NCBI GenBank assembly: GCA_937901745.1
Contig: CALGSZ010000162.1
Span: forward strand, 1 to 41,705
DNA: 41,705 bases
Direction of reading: 5' to 3'
Source of the DNA: an uncultured Chloroflexota bacterium
GTDB taxonomy: Bacteria > Chloroflexota > Chloroflexia > Thermomicrobiales > UBA6265
Below, in pieces: positions 32,179 to 41,371 of the stretch. The notes under the pieces were generated by a model, which made no database searches, was not told the DNA's origin, and saw nothing but the letters and a program-made list of their open reading frames with translations. Every line of letters begins with the position of its first letter. The stretch's first letter is position 1. The position numbers and the translations under genes are program-made.

Positions 32179-34577
32179 GCGGTGAGGCAACAATTGGCGC
32201 ACCGACCGCGGCGCCGGCCAGCTGCCGCCTCGATCTGACGGGGCTCGACTGCGCTGACTGCGCGCGGACGGTCGCGTCCTCCCTCTCTGCCATGCCGGGA
32301 GTGCGCGACGCGCGCGTCAGCTTCCCCAGCGGCGCGGCGGAGATCTCCTACGATCCGGCGCGGGTCGAGCCGGCGGAGTTTGTCGAGCGGATCCGAGCGC
32401 TCGGATACGACGTCCGAGACACGGCCGCCGCGCCGTGGGTGTTCGATGTCAGCGGCATGGATTGCGCCGACTGCGCCCGCACCATCGAAGCGGGCGTGCG
32501 CCGGCTCCCCGGGGTTCGCGATGCCACGGTCAACCTGGCGGCCGCGACATTGACCGTCGTCCCCGGCGGCGACGAGCTGACGCCAGATGCCGTGATTGCC
32601 GCTGTCACGCAGGCCGGGTATGAGGCGCGGCCGCGAACCGCGAGCTCGTCCGATCCGGCGGAGCGTGCCTGGTGGCGGCGACGGCGGGTGCTGGAGACGG
32701 CGATTGCCGCCGGGTTGTGGCTCGGCGGGCTGGCGATGGAGCTGGCCGATGCCTCGGGGATTGCCGTGGCGCTCTTCGCTGTGGCGATGGTGGTGGCCGG
32801 TTATCCGGTCGCGCGCGCCGCGTGGTTCGCGCTACGCGCTCGCCGCGCCGATATGAACGTGCTGATGACGCTGGCGGCGATCGGGGCGGCCGCGATCGGG
32901 GAATGGGAGGAGGCGAGCTCCGTCCTCATCCTGTTCGCGATCGGCCTGACCCTCCAGACGATGACGATCGAGCGGACGCGCCGGGCCATTCAAGCATTGC
33001 TGAACCTGGCGCCGGCCGAAGCGACGGTGCGTCGTGACGGGCGAGAGGAGCGAGTGCCCGTCGCGTCGGTCGCGGTCGGTGAGACGGTCGTCGTCCGTCC
33101 GGGAGAGCGGATCCCGGTCGATGGCGTCGTGATGAGTGGGCGCTCGGCGGTGGATCAGTCACCGATCACGGGCGAGTCGATCCCGGTCGTCGCGGAGCCG
33201 CAATCTGAGGTCTATGCCGGCACGATCAACGGCGACGGCGTGCTGGACGTGCGGGCGACGGCTGTCGCCTCCGATACCACCCTGGCACGGATCATCCACC
33301 TCGTTGAAGAGGCCCAGACGTCACGGGCGCCGGCCCAGGCGTTCGTTGACCGCTTCGCCGCCGTCTACACGCCGCTGGTCGTCGGCTTCGCCATCTTGCT
33401 GGCGACAGCCGTGCCGCTCGTGGTCGGGGATTTCCAGAGCTGGTTCTTCCGGGCGCTGGTGCTGCTCGTCGTCGCTTGCCCCTGCGCGCTCGTGATCTCG
33501 ACGCCGGTCGCGCTCGTCGCCGCGATCGGCTCGGCTTCGCGCCGGGGCGTCCTCTTCAAGGGGGGCGCGGCGATCGAGGCGCTCGCGCGGGTGCGCGCCG
33601 TCGTCCTCGACAAGACGGGCACGTTGACAGCCGGCCGCCCGGTCGTCACCGATGTCATCCCGCTTGGCGAACGATCGGTTGACGAGGTGCTTGCCCGCGC
33701 CGCCGCGGTGGAGCAAGGCTCAACGCACCCGGTCGCACGCGGCATCGTCCGCGCCGCGCGCGAGCGAAGCCTGACGATTCCGGCAGTGTCGGACGCGGAG
33801 GGCATTCCTGGCCAGGGGGCGCGCGGCGTCGTCGAGGGGGCGTCGGTCACGGTCGGTAGCGCTCGACTTATCACGCCCCTGCCGCCGGAGACGCAGGCCG
33901 TCCTGGCGGACCTGGAGCGTGCTGGCAAGACCGCGGTGTTGGTGGCGACTGAGAGCGGCGTCGAAGGGATCATCGCGCTTGCTGATGCGCCGAGACCGGC
34001 CGCGCGCCGCGCCGTCGCCGCGCTGCATGCGCTCGGGATGCGCACCGTCATGCTGACCGGGGATAACCGGCCGGCCGCTGAGCGGATCGGCTCGCTTGCT
34101 GGCGTCTCCGATGTCCGCGCCGGGTTGCTTCCGGACGAGAAGCGGGCGGAAGTGCTCGCGATCGAGCGAGAGACGCCCGTGGCGATGATCGGTGATGGGG
34201 TCAACGACGCGCCCGCGCTGGCGGCCGCGAGCGTCGGAGTCGCGATGGGGGCTGCAGGCGCCGACGTTGCGATCGAAGCGGCAGATGTCGTGCTGATGGG
34301 TGACGACCTCGTGCAGATGCCGGTGGCGATCCACCTCGCCCGCAAGACGCTGGCGACCATCCGCCAGAACATCGCCGTCTCGCTGCTGGTCAAGGCCGCG
34401 TTCGTCGCGCTGACAATTGCCGGGGTGACGAACCTCTGGCTGGCCGTCCTGGCCGACATGGGCACGTCGCTGCTGGTGACGGCGAACGCGCTCCGCCTCC
34501 TGCGCCTGCCCGCGCCGGCGCAAGCGCTACACGAGCCGGCGCCGGCGCTGGTGACGAGTCCGGTCGGCGACGACTAA
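32175..34577 (+). CDS. cadA: Zn/Cd/Pb-exporting P1B-type ATPase
   Basis: An 800-residue heavy-metal P-type ATPase. Two N-terminal heavy-metal-associated domains (about 15-75 and 90-150) each carry the CADC metal motif (GLDCADC, GMDCADC). Eight membrane helices are expected, with the CPC transport motif in VACPCALVIS. The phosphorylation site is DKTGTLT, the nucleotide domain has the HP locus (STHPVARG), and the hinge is MIGDGVNDAPAL. CPC with a CadC-type repressor indicates export of Zn2+, Cd2+ or Pb2+ across the cytoplasmic membrane. The GTG start overlaps the repressor stop, giving coupled translation. The gene after it is convergent and unrelated. Confidence 0.93.
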   Translation: MSGEATIGAPTAAPASCRLDLTGLDCADCARTVASSLSAMPGVRDARVSFPSGAAEISYDPARVEPAEFVERIRALGYDVRDTAAAPWVFDVSGMDCADCARTIEAGVRRLPGVRDATVNLAAATLTVVPGGDELTPDAVIAAVTQAGYEARPRTASSSDPAERAWWRRRRVLETAIAAGLWLGGLAMELADASGIAVALFAVAMVVAGYPVARAAWFALRARRADMNVLMTLAAIGAAAIGEWEEASSVLILFAIGLTLQTMTIERTRRAIQALLNLAPAEATVRRDGREERVPVASVAVGETVVVRPGERIPVDGVVMSGRSAVDQSPITGESIPVVAEPQSEVYAGTINGDGVLDVRATAVASDTTLARIIHLVEEAQTSRAPAQAFVDRFAAVYTPLVVGFAILLATAVPLVVGDFQSWFFRALVLLVVACPCALVISTPVALVAAIGSASRRGVLFKGGAAIEALARVRAVVLDKTGTLTAGRPVVTDVIPLGERSVDEVLARAAAVEQGSTHPVARGIVRAARERSLTIPAVSDAEGIPGQGARGVVEGASVTVGSARLITPLPPETQAVLADLERAGKTAVLVATESGVEGIIALADAPRPAARRAVAALHALGMRTVMLTGDNRPAAERIGSLAGVSDVRAGLLPDEKRAEVLAIERETPVAMIGDGVNDAPALAAASVGVAMGAAGADVAIEAADVVLMGDDLVQMPVAIHLARKTLATIRQNIAVSLLVKAAFVALTIAGVTNLWLAVLADMGTSLLVTANALRLLRLPAPAQALHEPAPALVTSPVGDD

Positions 34578-34665
34578 ACCGCATCTCCTAACTGTCGGCT
34601 GAAGAACCTGACGCGAAAGCACTGCCCGAGAATGGCGCGGCGAGGGGTGTGCCCGTTCCCCGGGC

Positions 34666-35310
34666 TCATGAGCCGCTGTCCGCCGATGGAGAGGATTGCC
34701 GCGCGGGCGGCTGCACGATCTGCGTTGTCTCTAGGTTGAAGGCGAGCGTCTGCTCCAGCGCGACTAAATCGACTGACTCGTCCCGCGTGAGCCGCTCGGC
34801 AAAGGCACGTGCCGCACGCTCGATCGTCGGTAGCTCGAACGCCTCTGCCCGGTGCAGCACCGACTCCGTGCCGGCGACGCCGCGCTCAGCGACGTGCAGA
34901 TAGGTCTCAAGCACGCCCTCGACCGGCTCCAGCACGTGCTCGAGCAGGAGCGGCGCCGCGGCTTGCCGCCGCTCATCTGCCATCGCCACGAGCGCGGTCT
35001 CCGCGTGCGTGCTGATGCGGAGGGCGATCTCACGCGCGTTCGGATTGCTCACCCGCGTCGCCAATTGGCGCAGTGTCTCCACCTTGGTGCCGCTTGCCTC
35101 GTAGGCGAGCCGCGCTCGCTCGCCGTCACTCACGCCGCCGGCATCGCCCCCGGCGCGTCGCCGTATGAATGTGGTGACGGCGTAGGCGACGATTCCCACG
35201 AGGAGAGCGAGCCACCAGTCAGCCCCCACGGCCAGCGCGAGCACGACCCCGATCAGCCCGATTACCAGGGCAAGGCGGCTTCCCGCGCTCCAAATATTGG
35301 TCGAGGTCAT
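34666..35310 (-). CDS. XpaC-like (5-bromo-4-chloroindolyl phosphate hydrolysis family) membrane protein
   Basis: A 214-residue protein with two adjacent transmembrane helices (LALVIGLIGVVLALAVG and WWLALLVGIVAYAVTTF) near residues 13-50. A cytoplasmic, mostly helical region follows (RQLATRVSNPNAREIALRISTHAETALVAMADERRQAAAPLLLEHVLEPVEGVLETYLHVAERGV, listed in part). The two-helix plus helical-bundle plan and the late helix around ETYLHVAERG recall the XpaC family, whose biochemical role is unclear. The match is moderate. The ATG at 35310 follows GGGGAG by about 8 bases; an upstream in-frame start would add 22 residues without support. It converges on cadA. Confidence 0.55.
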   Translation of the reverse strand: MTSTNIWSAGSRLALVIGLIGVVLALAVGADWWLALLVGIVAYAVTTFIRRRAGGDAGGVSDGERARLAYEASGTKVETLRQLATRVSNPNAREIALRISTHAETALVAMADERRQAAAPLLLEHVLEPVEGVLETYLHVAERGVAGTESVLHRAEAFELPTIERAARAFAERLTRDESVDLVALEQTLAFNLETTQIVQPPARQSSPSADSGS

Positions 35311-35525
35311 CGTCGTGCTCCCCGCAAATGCGCCGTTCCTGCCAGATGAGCGGGATCGTACAAGGGACGAGGCCATTCGTCATCTTTCCGGACACGGTAT
35401 CATGGAACGGACGGTCGGGGCGATGCACGGGCATCCGGGGCATTGCGGCGATCGCGCCGAGCCGGCGGCGTAGATGGCGACGTTGGCAGAACGGCTTGGC
35501 AGTTCCGCGCCAGCAAGGAGGTCCG

Positions 35526-35870
35526 ATGAGCGACGAGCGCAACACCCCAGATCCAGACGTCTCTGGACCGGATCTCCAGGCCCTGTATCCGAGCCTCAGC
35601 CAGGCGGAGATTGACGACTTGCCGATCCTTGAACCGGGTGCGACGCTCGAAGCGGGCGGCGTCTATCTCGACTTGAGCGCACCGGAGCGAGGGCCGTTCA
35701 AGGCGCTGGAGGGGCAGCAGGCCGGGTCAGGTAACCGGTACGTTGCCCAGCGGGATGTCGACCCGGAGATCTGGCGGCGCCTCGTCGAGGAGTATCGGCG
35801 CCTGGAGCCAACGGAGACGCCGGAAGCGACTGGCGCGTCAATCGGCTCGCCGTACGAGCAGCAGCCCTAA
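35526..35870 (+). CDS. Hypothetical small acidic protein
   Basis: A 114-residue protein that I do not recognise. It is acidic and largely polar, with a predicted short helix (LSQAEIDDLPIL), a strand segment (ATLEAGGVYLDLSAPERGPFKA) and a helix near the end (DPEIWRRLVEEYRRL). There is no signal peptide or membrane helix. The ATG follows AAGGAGG by 4 bases, which is a strong ribosome site and rejects the longer in-frame start at 35328. It converges on the amidohydrolase gene, with 42 bases between the stops. The region 35311-35525 upstream is divergent from the XpaC-like gene and must hold both promoters. Confidence 0.65.
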   Translation: MSDERNTPDPDVSGPDLQALYPSLSQAEIDDLPILEPGATLEAGGVYLDLSAPERGPFKALEGQQAGSGNRYVAQRDVDPEIWRRLVEEYRRLEPTETPEATGASIGSPYEQQP

Positions 35871-35912
35871 CCCCGTCGCCAAGCGCCGCGATCGGCCGGC
35901 GACCGTTTCCTC

Positions 35913-37352
35913 TCAGAACCGCAACTCGCTGAGCGTGGCGACAGACTCTTCGCGCTCGCCGTAGCCGTACGGCAGGAAGCGACCGGAGCCGGGAGCGGCT
36001 GGCACTTGAGCGGCGCCGTCACGCGAGGCGTCGTAGATCGTTTCGCCGCGACGCAATGTGCGGACAACTCTCCCCCGGATCGTCTTCCCCTCGAAGGGTG
36101 TCCACTTCTGCTTGTGCAGCATGTCCTCGCCGCGCACGGTCCAGGAGCGATTGGGATCGAAAAGGACGAGGTCTGCGTCCGCGCCGATCGCGATCGTCCC
36201 CTTGCGAGGATAGAGGCCGAAGATCCGTGCCGGGTTCGTCGAGATCTGCCGCACGAATTGCGTCTCGTCCATCCCGCGCTGGTGGACCGCGGCGTCATAG
36301 AAGACGGGCAATAGCGTCTGCACGCCCGCCACGCCGAGCGGCGCGCGGAAGATGTCCTCGTCGCCGGCGGCTTTGCTCTCCGCCGTTAGCCCGCAGTGGT
36401 CGGAGCAGATTGTGTCCACTGTCTCATCGAGGACGTAGGGCCAGATGGCTTCGACTTCCTCCTCGTCGCGCAAGGAGGGCGCGCAGCGGGCGAATCCCTT
36501 GCGCTCCACCAGGTCGTCGGTCGTCAGCGCCAAATAGTGTGGACAGGTGTCGACCGTGACGCGGACGCCGCGAGCGCGCGCGTCGGCGATCAGGCGCAGC
36601 GCCTCCGCCGAGGCGCAATGCGAGATGTGCACCCAGCAGCCGGTCGCTTCCGCGAGATAGAGCGCGACGGCAACGGCCACCGCCTCGACGACCGGCGGGC
36701 GGGACTCGGCGTGCGCGACCGGATCTTTGCGGCCCGCTCCCTGGGTGCGTCGCAGACCGGCGCTCAGCAGCACGTCATCTTCCGCGTGGAGCGAGTACGG
36801 CAGGCCCGTTTCGGCGACGACGCGCATCGCCCAGAGGAGCTTGTCAGTATCGATCGCCGGGAAGTCGGGAACGGACGCCGCCATGTAGGAGGTGAAGCCC
36901 GCGGCGCCCGCGACCGCCATGTCTCGCACCATGTCCGCGTCTTGGCGCGGCTCACCGACGATCCCGCCCCAGAGGGCCATATCCACGATCGCCGCGCGAC
37001 GAACGCGATCACGCTTGGCGCGGAACTGCTCCGGCGTGACGGTCGTCGGGTCTGCTTGCGGCATCTCGACGACGGTGGTGATTCCGCCAGCAGCCGCGCC
37101 GGCGCCGCCGCTGGCGAACCCTTCCTTGGTGAACTCGTCCGGCTCGCGGAAATTCGTACGCGCGTCAATGCCCCCGGGGAGCACCAGGAGCCCGGTGGCG
37201 TCGATCCGCTCATCAGCGAGGATGCCACGGGCATCGGACATGATCCCGCTGATTCGCTCGCCGGAGATGATGACGTCAGCGCGGAAGCGGGCGGTGTCGG
37301 TGACGATGGTTCCGCCCTCGATGATCGTCGTCGGCAATGCGATATCCCTCAC
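35913..37352 (-). CDS. Dihydroorotase/allantoinase/hydantoinase-like amidohydrolase with incomplete metal site
   Basis: A 479-residue amidohydrolase of the cyclic-amidase group. The N-terminal beta-sandwich (TIIEGGTIVTD...ERIDATGLLVLPGGID) and the TIM barrel follow the family. The HxH pair after the first strand is replaced by Arg65 and Asn67 (GIDARTNFREP, usual form D-x-H-x-H-x-R-E-P). The carbamylated Lys is replaced by Thr154 (AAGFTSYMA). The later ligands are intact: HAED, HISHCAS, DTCPHYL and SDHCGLT. A binuclear centre therefore cannot form in the normal way. It could use one metal, be non-catalytic like some dihydroorotase-like subunits, or have a new activity. The GTG start overlaps the preceding stop by 4 bases (GTGA), so the two genes are coupled. 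Confidence 0.85.
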   Translation of the reverse strand: MRDIALPTTIIEGGTIVTDTARFRADVIISGERISGIMSDARGILADERIDATGLLVLPGGIDARTNFREPDEFTKEGFASGGAGAAAGGITTVVEMPQADPTTVTPEQFRAKRDRVRRAAIVDMALWGGIVGEPRQDADMVRDMAVAGAAGFTSYMAASVPDFPAIDTDKLLWAMRVVAETGLPYSLHAEDDVLLSAGLRRTQGAGRKDPVAHAESRPPVVEAVAVAVALYLAEATGCWVHISHCASAEALRLIADARARGVRVTVDTCPHYLALTTDDLVERKGFARCAPSLRDEEEVEAIWPYVLDETVDTICSDHCGLTAESKAAGDEDIFRAPLGVAGVQTLLPVFYDAAVHQRGMDETQFVRQISTNPARIFGLYPRKGTIAIGADADLVLFDPNRSWTVRGEDMLHKQKWTPFEGKTIRGRVVRTLRRGETIYDASRDGAAQVPAAPGSGRFLPYGYGEREESVATLSELRF

Positions 37353-37603
37353 TCAGTGCGTGGCGCGCCGCTCTCTGGCGTCCGCGCGGTCATCGCGCGC
37401 ACCACGGCGGCGGCCTGGGCCCGGCGCATGCTGACGAGGAGATCGGCAAAGGCGAGCACGCGGGCGCGGTCCTCGTTGGGCAGCTCGCGCATCAAGTGGT
37501 AAAGACGCCAGTCGTCCGGACTGATCTCCTCGGCGAGCGAGCGCGCCGCTGGCTCATCACGGTCTGGCCCGTCCTGCGTCGGAAACACCAGCAGTTCATC
37601 CAT
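37349..37603 (-). CDS. Small hypothetical protein coupled to the amidohydrolase
   Basis: An 84-residue protein that I do not recognise. The first 35 residues are acidic and polar, and the rest is helical (DWRLYHLMRELPNEDRARVLAFADLLVSMRR, listed in part, then a AQAAAVVRAMTA helix). There is no membrane segment. The ATG at 37603 has AGGA about 9 bases upstream. Its stop overlaps the amidohydrolase start by 4 bases and its start is 4 bases from the stop of the secreted protein gene upstream. The three are therefore one transcription unit. A role with the amidohydrolase is inferred only from this coupling. Confidence 0.65.
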   Translation of the reverse strand: MDELLVFPTQDGPDRDEPAARSLAEEISPDDWRLYHLMRELPNEDRARVLAFADLLVSMRRAQAAAVVRAMTARTPESGAPRTE

Positions 37604-37607
37604 CACA

Positions 37608-38210
37608 TTATCCTGCGCTCGGCGTCGCAAGCGGACCAGCGCCCAGCAGGAGCGCGGTCACCGCGTCGGACGCCTCATGACCGGTCAAATCGAGAACGGT
37701 TCCGGTCGTCGTGACAAGGAGGAGTGTGCCGGAACCGGTGGCACAGAGGGTGACGCCGACCGGGATGCCCGTGTCGAGACCGAGCGCGCGGGCCGTCCCC
37801 TCCAGCCGCTTGGCTTCCTGGCAGCCGGGCGGCGGCGGGAGCGCCGCGAGGATCTCATTCTGGTCGCGGTCGCGCACCATCTCCCGGCCGGCGCGCTCCA
37901 GGAGTGTCAACGCTTCCTCCCAGGAGCGGCGGACGACGACGCGCTCGGATGCCTCCCGCATGACGAGGATGATGACCCTGGCGCCGGCTGGCCCACCGTA
38001 GACACTGCTGACGCCATCCTGGAAGGCATCGGCCGGCAGCTCGAGCGCCATCGTCCCGAGCATCACCCACTCAGTGCCGAAAACCGTGGCCGCTGGCAGG
38101 AAATCCGCTGCTGGTGGTTCCGCTTGTGCGGCTCCTCGACCCCCGCTGGATGCCGCCAGACTACAGATCACTATCGCGAGCAGGATAATCGAGCGCAGAG
38201 ACCTGCTCAC
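37608..38210 (-). CDS. Secreted protein, unknown function
   Basis: A 200-residue protein with a signal peptide (SLRSIILLAIVICSLAASSGG, likely cleaved after GAAQA). The mature part begins PPAADFLPAATVFGTEWVMLG and holds alternating strands and helices: VIILVMREASERV, EEALTLLERAGREMVRD, GVTLCATGSGTLLLVTTTG. Two Cys (GCQEAK, VTLCATG) could pair outside the cell. I do not recognise the family. The GTG at 38210 follows GGAGGTGG at ideal spacing; a longer in-frame start at 38267 adds 19 Gly-rich residues and is rejected. It heads a three-gene minus-strand unit with the small protein and the amidohydrolase. Confidence 0.7.
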   Translation of the reverse strand: MSRSLRSIILLAIVICSLAASSGGRGAAQAEPPAADFLPAATVFGTEWVMLGTMALELPADAFQDGVSSVYGGPAGARVIILVMREASERVVVRRSWEEALTLLERAGREMVRDRDQNEILAALPPPPGCQEAKRLEGTARALGLDTGIPVGVTLCATGSGTLLLVTTTGTVLDLTGHEASDAVTALLLGAGPLATPSAG

Positions 38211-38437
38211 CCCGCCACCTCCGGTGTTCCCTCCAAGCAGGCCGACCGCTCGTTGTCGGCGCCCCATGGTATCCCGCTTCCCGGCCGCCGTCCATGCCTC
38301 AAGGAGCCCGGAAGCCCCATTTCTCCCATACCCTTTTGACTCCCTTCAGACTATCCTGACGTTGTACGGCAAACTACCGTTGCCGCTCGCGGAAATGGCC
38401 GCGTGGTGACAACAATGCGAACCGCTCGAGCCCGGAC

Positions 38438-40246
38438 ATGAACACCCTCCGCCCGTCGGCGCGGCGCCTGATCGCCGCGTTGTCCGGAGCCGCCCTGGCA
38501 ATTACTGTCTTTGCCCTGATCCGAGCTGGGCTGCCGACGCTGTCTCACCTGGGACTGATATTCGGCCTTGCCGCGCTTGTCGCGCTGACGTGGCTCTTTC
38601 CTCTCCCGATCTCCTTCAAGACGCACCTCTATCTCGATACGACGATCGTGACGACGGCGATCCTCATGCTCCAGCCTGGCTATGCGATGCTGGTCGCTGG
38701 GGTTGGAGCGGCGCTTGCCCACCGCATTCGGCGCGAGGACGCCGCGCAGACGATCTTCAACACGGCCCAGGCGATGCTGCAGGCGGCAGCCGGCTCGGGA
38801 GTGCTGGTGCTGGCTGGCTGGGATCCGGAAACGCATCAATTCAACGAGCCGAAGATGGTCGCCTCGGTCCTGCTGGCCGGCATCGCGATGATCCTTGTCA
38901 GCGATGTCGCCGTTGCCACCATGGTCGCGATGCAATCCAGGATTCCCGTCATCCATGGCTGGATGCAAGCGATCGTCCAAGCTGATATCGAAGAGCGGCT
39001 GACACAGGTCTCCCAGATTGGCTTGGGCATCATCGGCGCCGTCCTCCTCGACACGTACCCCTGGACGATCTTCCTGCTCGGCATCCCGTCGATGGCGGTC
39101 TACGTCTCGCTCAAGCGCGCGATCGAGGCCCGGAAGCGGACGGAGGATGCGCTGCGCGATACCGAGGCGGCGCTGGCCGAGGCGCAGCGCGTCGCCCACC
39201 TCGGCAGCTGGGACTGGAATCTCGCGACGGGAGACCAGGTTTGGTCGGACGAAGCGTTTCGCATCTTTGGCTATCCGCCGAAGTCTTTCTTGCCGACCTG
39301 GCAGATCTTCCTGCGGAATGTCCATCCGGAAGACCGGGCGATGGTGGACCAGGCCGTGCATGACGCCCTTTATGCCGGCAAGCGGTTCAGCCTGGATCAC
39401 CGCATCATCCGGGCGGATGGTCAGGAGCGCATCCTCCATGCCGAGGGCGAGATCGTCTTCGGCCCCTCCGGCGAGAAGGTCCGGATCGTCGGGACGATTC
39501 AGGACATCACCGAGCGCAAGCAGGCCGAGCGGGCACGAGAGGCGTTGCTGGCGTCCGTCTCGCACGATCTCAAGAGCCCGCTGACGGTCATCCGGGGTCA
39601 CGCGCAGCTGTTGAAGATGAAAGCTCAGCGGCCTGGCGCCGATCCGGCGGAGCTGGTCGAGGGATTGGCGAAGATCGACGCGGCGGCTGGCCGGATGGCA
39701 GCGCAGCTGACGGAGCTGCTCGACGCGACGCGGCTGAACATGGGTCAGGAGCTCGAGCTGCACCGGGCTCCGGTCGATCTCATCGCGCTCGCGAATGAGC
39801 GTGTCTCCCTCTTCCGGCAGACCAGCCGGCGCCATGAGGTCATCGTCGTCTGCGAGGTGGACGAGGTGATTGGGGAATGGGACCGGGCGCGGCTGGAGCG
39901 AGTCGTCGACAACCTGATCGGCAACGCGATCAAGTACAGCCCGTCCGGCGGCCGAGTGACGGTGCGGATCGGCCGGGAAGGCGGGAAAGGCGCGGGCGCC
40001 GCGCGCGCGGTGCTGAGCGTCGAGGATGAAGGCATCGGCATCCCTGAAGCGGAACAGGCGTTGATCTTCCAGCCGTATCACCGCGCCGCGAACGTCGGCA
40101 TGATTCCGGGCACCGGGATTGGGCTGGCCGGTGTCAAACAGATCGTGGAGCAGCATGGCGGCGCCATCACCGTCGAGAGCAAGCCGGGGGCTGGCAGCCG
40201 CTTCATGGTCCGGCTGCCGCTGAGCGAGGACGGCGCCGCGGACTAA
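38438..40246 (+). CDS. Membrane-bound PAS-domain sensor histidine kinase
   Basis: A 602-residue histidine kinase. Residues 1-230 contain about seven transmembrane helices in an undefined membrane sensor module (ALAITVFALIRAGLP, HLGLIFGLAALVALTW and later ones). A PAS domain (about 250-360) begins RVAHLGSWDWNLATGDQVWSDEAF and ends IVGTIQDITERKQAE. The phospho-acceptor is His376 in SVSHDLKSPL. The ATPase shows the N-box NLIGNAIKYS, G1 DEGIGI, F-box IFQPYHRA and G2 GTGIGLAGV. The signal is unknown. No response-regulator gene lies beside it, so it is an orphan kinase here. The ATG has only a weak ribosome site. It is divergent from the secreted protein gene. Confidence 0.88.
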   Translation: MNTLRPSARRLIAALSGAALAITVFALIRAGLPTLSHLGLIFGLAALVALTWLFPLPISFKTHLYLDTTIVTTAILMLQPGYAMLVAGVGAALAHRIRREDAAQTIFNTAQAMLQAAAGSGVLVLAGWDPETHQFNEPKMVASVLLAGIAMILVSDVAVATMVAMQSRIPVIHGWMQAIVQADIEERLTQVSQIGLGIIGAVLLDTYPWTIFLLGIPSMAVYVSLKRAIEARKRTEDALRDTEAALAEAQRVAHLGSWDWNLATGDQVWSDEAFRIFGYPPKSFLPTWQIFLRNVHPEDRAMVDQAVHDALYAGKRFSLDHRIIRADGQERILHAEGEIVFGPSGEKVRIVGTIQDITERKQAERAREALLASVSHDLKSPLTVIRGHAQLLKMKAQRPGADPAELVEGLAKIDAAAGRMAAQLTELLDATRLNMGQELELHRAPVDLIALANERVSLFRQTSRRHEVIVVCEVDEVIGEWDRARLERVVDNLIGNAIKYSPSGGRVTVRIGREGGKGAGAARAVLSVEDEGIGIPEAEQALIFQPYHRAANVGMIPGTGIGLAGVKQIVEQHGGAITVESKPGAGSRFMVRLPLSEDGAAD

Positions 40247-40429
40247 CGCCGACTCGGCCGCCGCACCGCGAAAAATTGACCGCGCTTCTCCATACGAATA
40301 CACGACCGATAATACGCCAAACATGCCCCTACAAACCCAGAATTTGCCCCGTGACTAAACCGATTCGCGCCGACTAGAGTTAGCCGAGACCGCCCTCGCG
40401 AGAGGCGGTGATGGACAGAAAGGTTCGGC

Positions 40430-41371
40430 GTGATTTCGTCGCGTCATGTTCACAATCACTTCGAGCACGCGCCGTTGACCCGCTTGGCGCTCCTCTCGAT
40501 CGCCGCCGCGCTGGCGACGATGGGGCTCAAGTTCGGCGCCTACGTGGTGACCGGCTCTGTCGGCTTGCTCTCCGATGCCGTCGAGTCGACAGCCAACCTC
40601 GTGGCGGCGCTGAGCGCGCTCTTCGCCCTGTGGTACGCGGCCAGGCCGGTCGATCGCAGTCATCCCTACGGCCACGGCAAGATCGAGTACTTCGCTAGCG
40701 GCGTCGAAGGAAGCCTGGTGCTGGTCGCCGCCGTAACGATCGCCTGGCAAGCGGTGAAGCGTCTCCTCGATCCACAGCCGTTGGAGGCGGTTGGCGACGG
40801 TGTGGTGATCTCGCTTGCCGCGTCGGCCATCAATTTCGCCGTGGCGCGCGTGCTGCTCCGGGTGGCGCGGGAGCGCGGCTCGCTGGTCCTCGAGGCGGAT
40901 GGCCGTCACCTGATGACGGATGTTTGGACGTCGCTCGGCGTCATCGTCGCGATCATCGTCGTCGGGTTGACTGACCAGTCATGGATCGATCCGGCGATCG
41001 CGCTGCTCGTCGCGGTCAACATCGCCTGGACCGGGTTCGACCTGCTGCGGAAGTCGTTCGATGGATTGATGGACCGGGCGCTGCCCGAGGAGGAGCGCCG
41101 GGAGATTCGGCGGGCGATCGAGGCGACGCTGCCGCCAGGCGCGACATACCACGCGCTGCGAACCCGCCAATCCGGCGGGCGGCGATTCGCCGATTTCCAC
41201 CTGTTGGTGCCCGGGGAGATGTCGGTGCGTGAGGCGCACGACGTGGCGGAACGGATGGAGGCGGCGATCGCCCGGGCGGTGCCAGGGACCGAGGCAACGA
41301 TCCATTTCGAGCCGGTCGAGGAGCCGGCCGCCTACCGGGATTCCGCGCGCGTTCTCCTCGCGCGGGAGTAG
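40430..41371 (+). CDS. Cation diffusion facilitator (CDF) family transporter
   Basis: A 313-residue CDF protein with six transmembrane helices and a C-terminal cytoplasmic ferredoxin-like domain. The first transport-site half is SDAVES in helix 2, Asp and Glu rather than the Asp-x3-Asp of YiiP, as in a common bacterial subgroup. The second is HLMTD in helix 5, His and Asp. HPYGHGKIEYFAS is the conserved loop after helix 2. The C-terminal domain (about 205-313) has the HALRTRQSGGRRFADFHLLVPG strand region. It exports Zn2+, Fe2+ or another divalent ion against protons; the metal is not certain. The start is GTG with AAAGG upstream. It may share a homeostatic role with the cadCA operon 6 kb away. 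Confidence 0.9.
   Translation: MISSRHVHNHFEHAPLTRLALLSIAAALATMGLKFGAYVVTGSVGLLSDAVESTANLVAALSALFALWYAARPVDRSHPYGHGKIEYFASGVEGSLVLVAAVTIAWQAVKRLLDPQPLEAVGDGVVISLAASAINFAVARVLLRVARERGSLVLEADGRHLMTDVWTSLGVIVAIIVVGLTDQSWIDPAIALLVAVNIAWTGFDLLRKSFDGLMDRALPEEERREIRRAIEATLPPGATYHALRTRQSGGRRFADFHLLVPGEMSVREAHDVAERMEAAIARAVPGTEATIHFEPVEEPAAYRDSARVLLARE

Noticed and set aside
38336..38368. TTGACT as a -35 box for the histidine kinase gene
   Set aside because: No acceptable -10 hexamer lies at 16-18 bases; the nearest TGTACG is at 21 bases.
40276..40304. TTGACC-17-TACACG promoter before the CDF gene
   Set aside because: The -10 hexamer is weak and a GATAAT further on is 26 bases away, so neither pairing is convincing.
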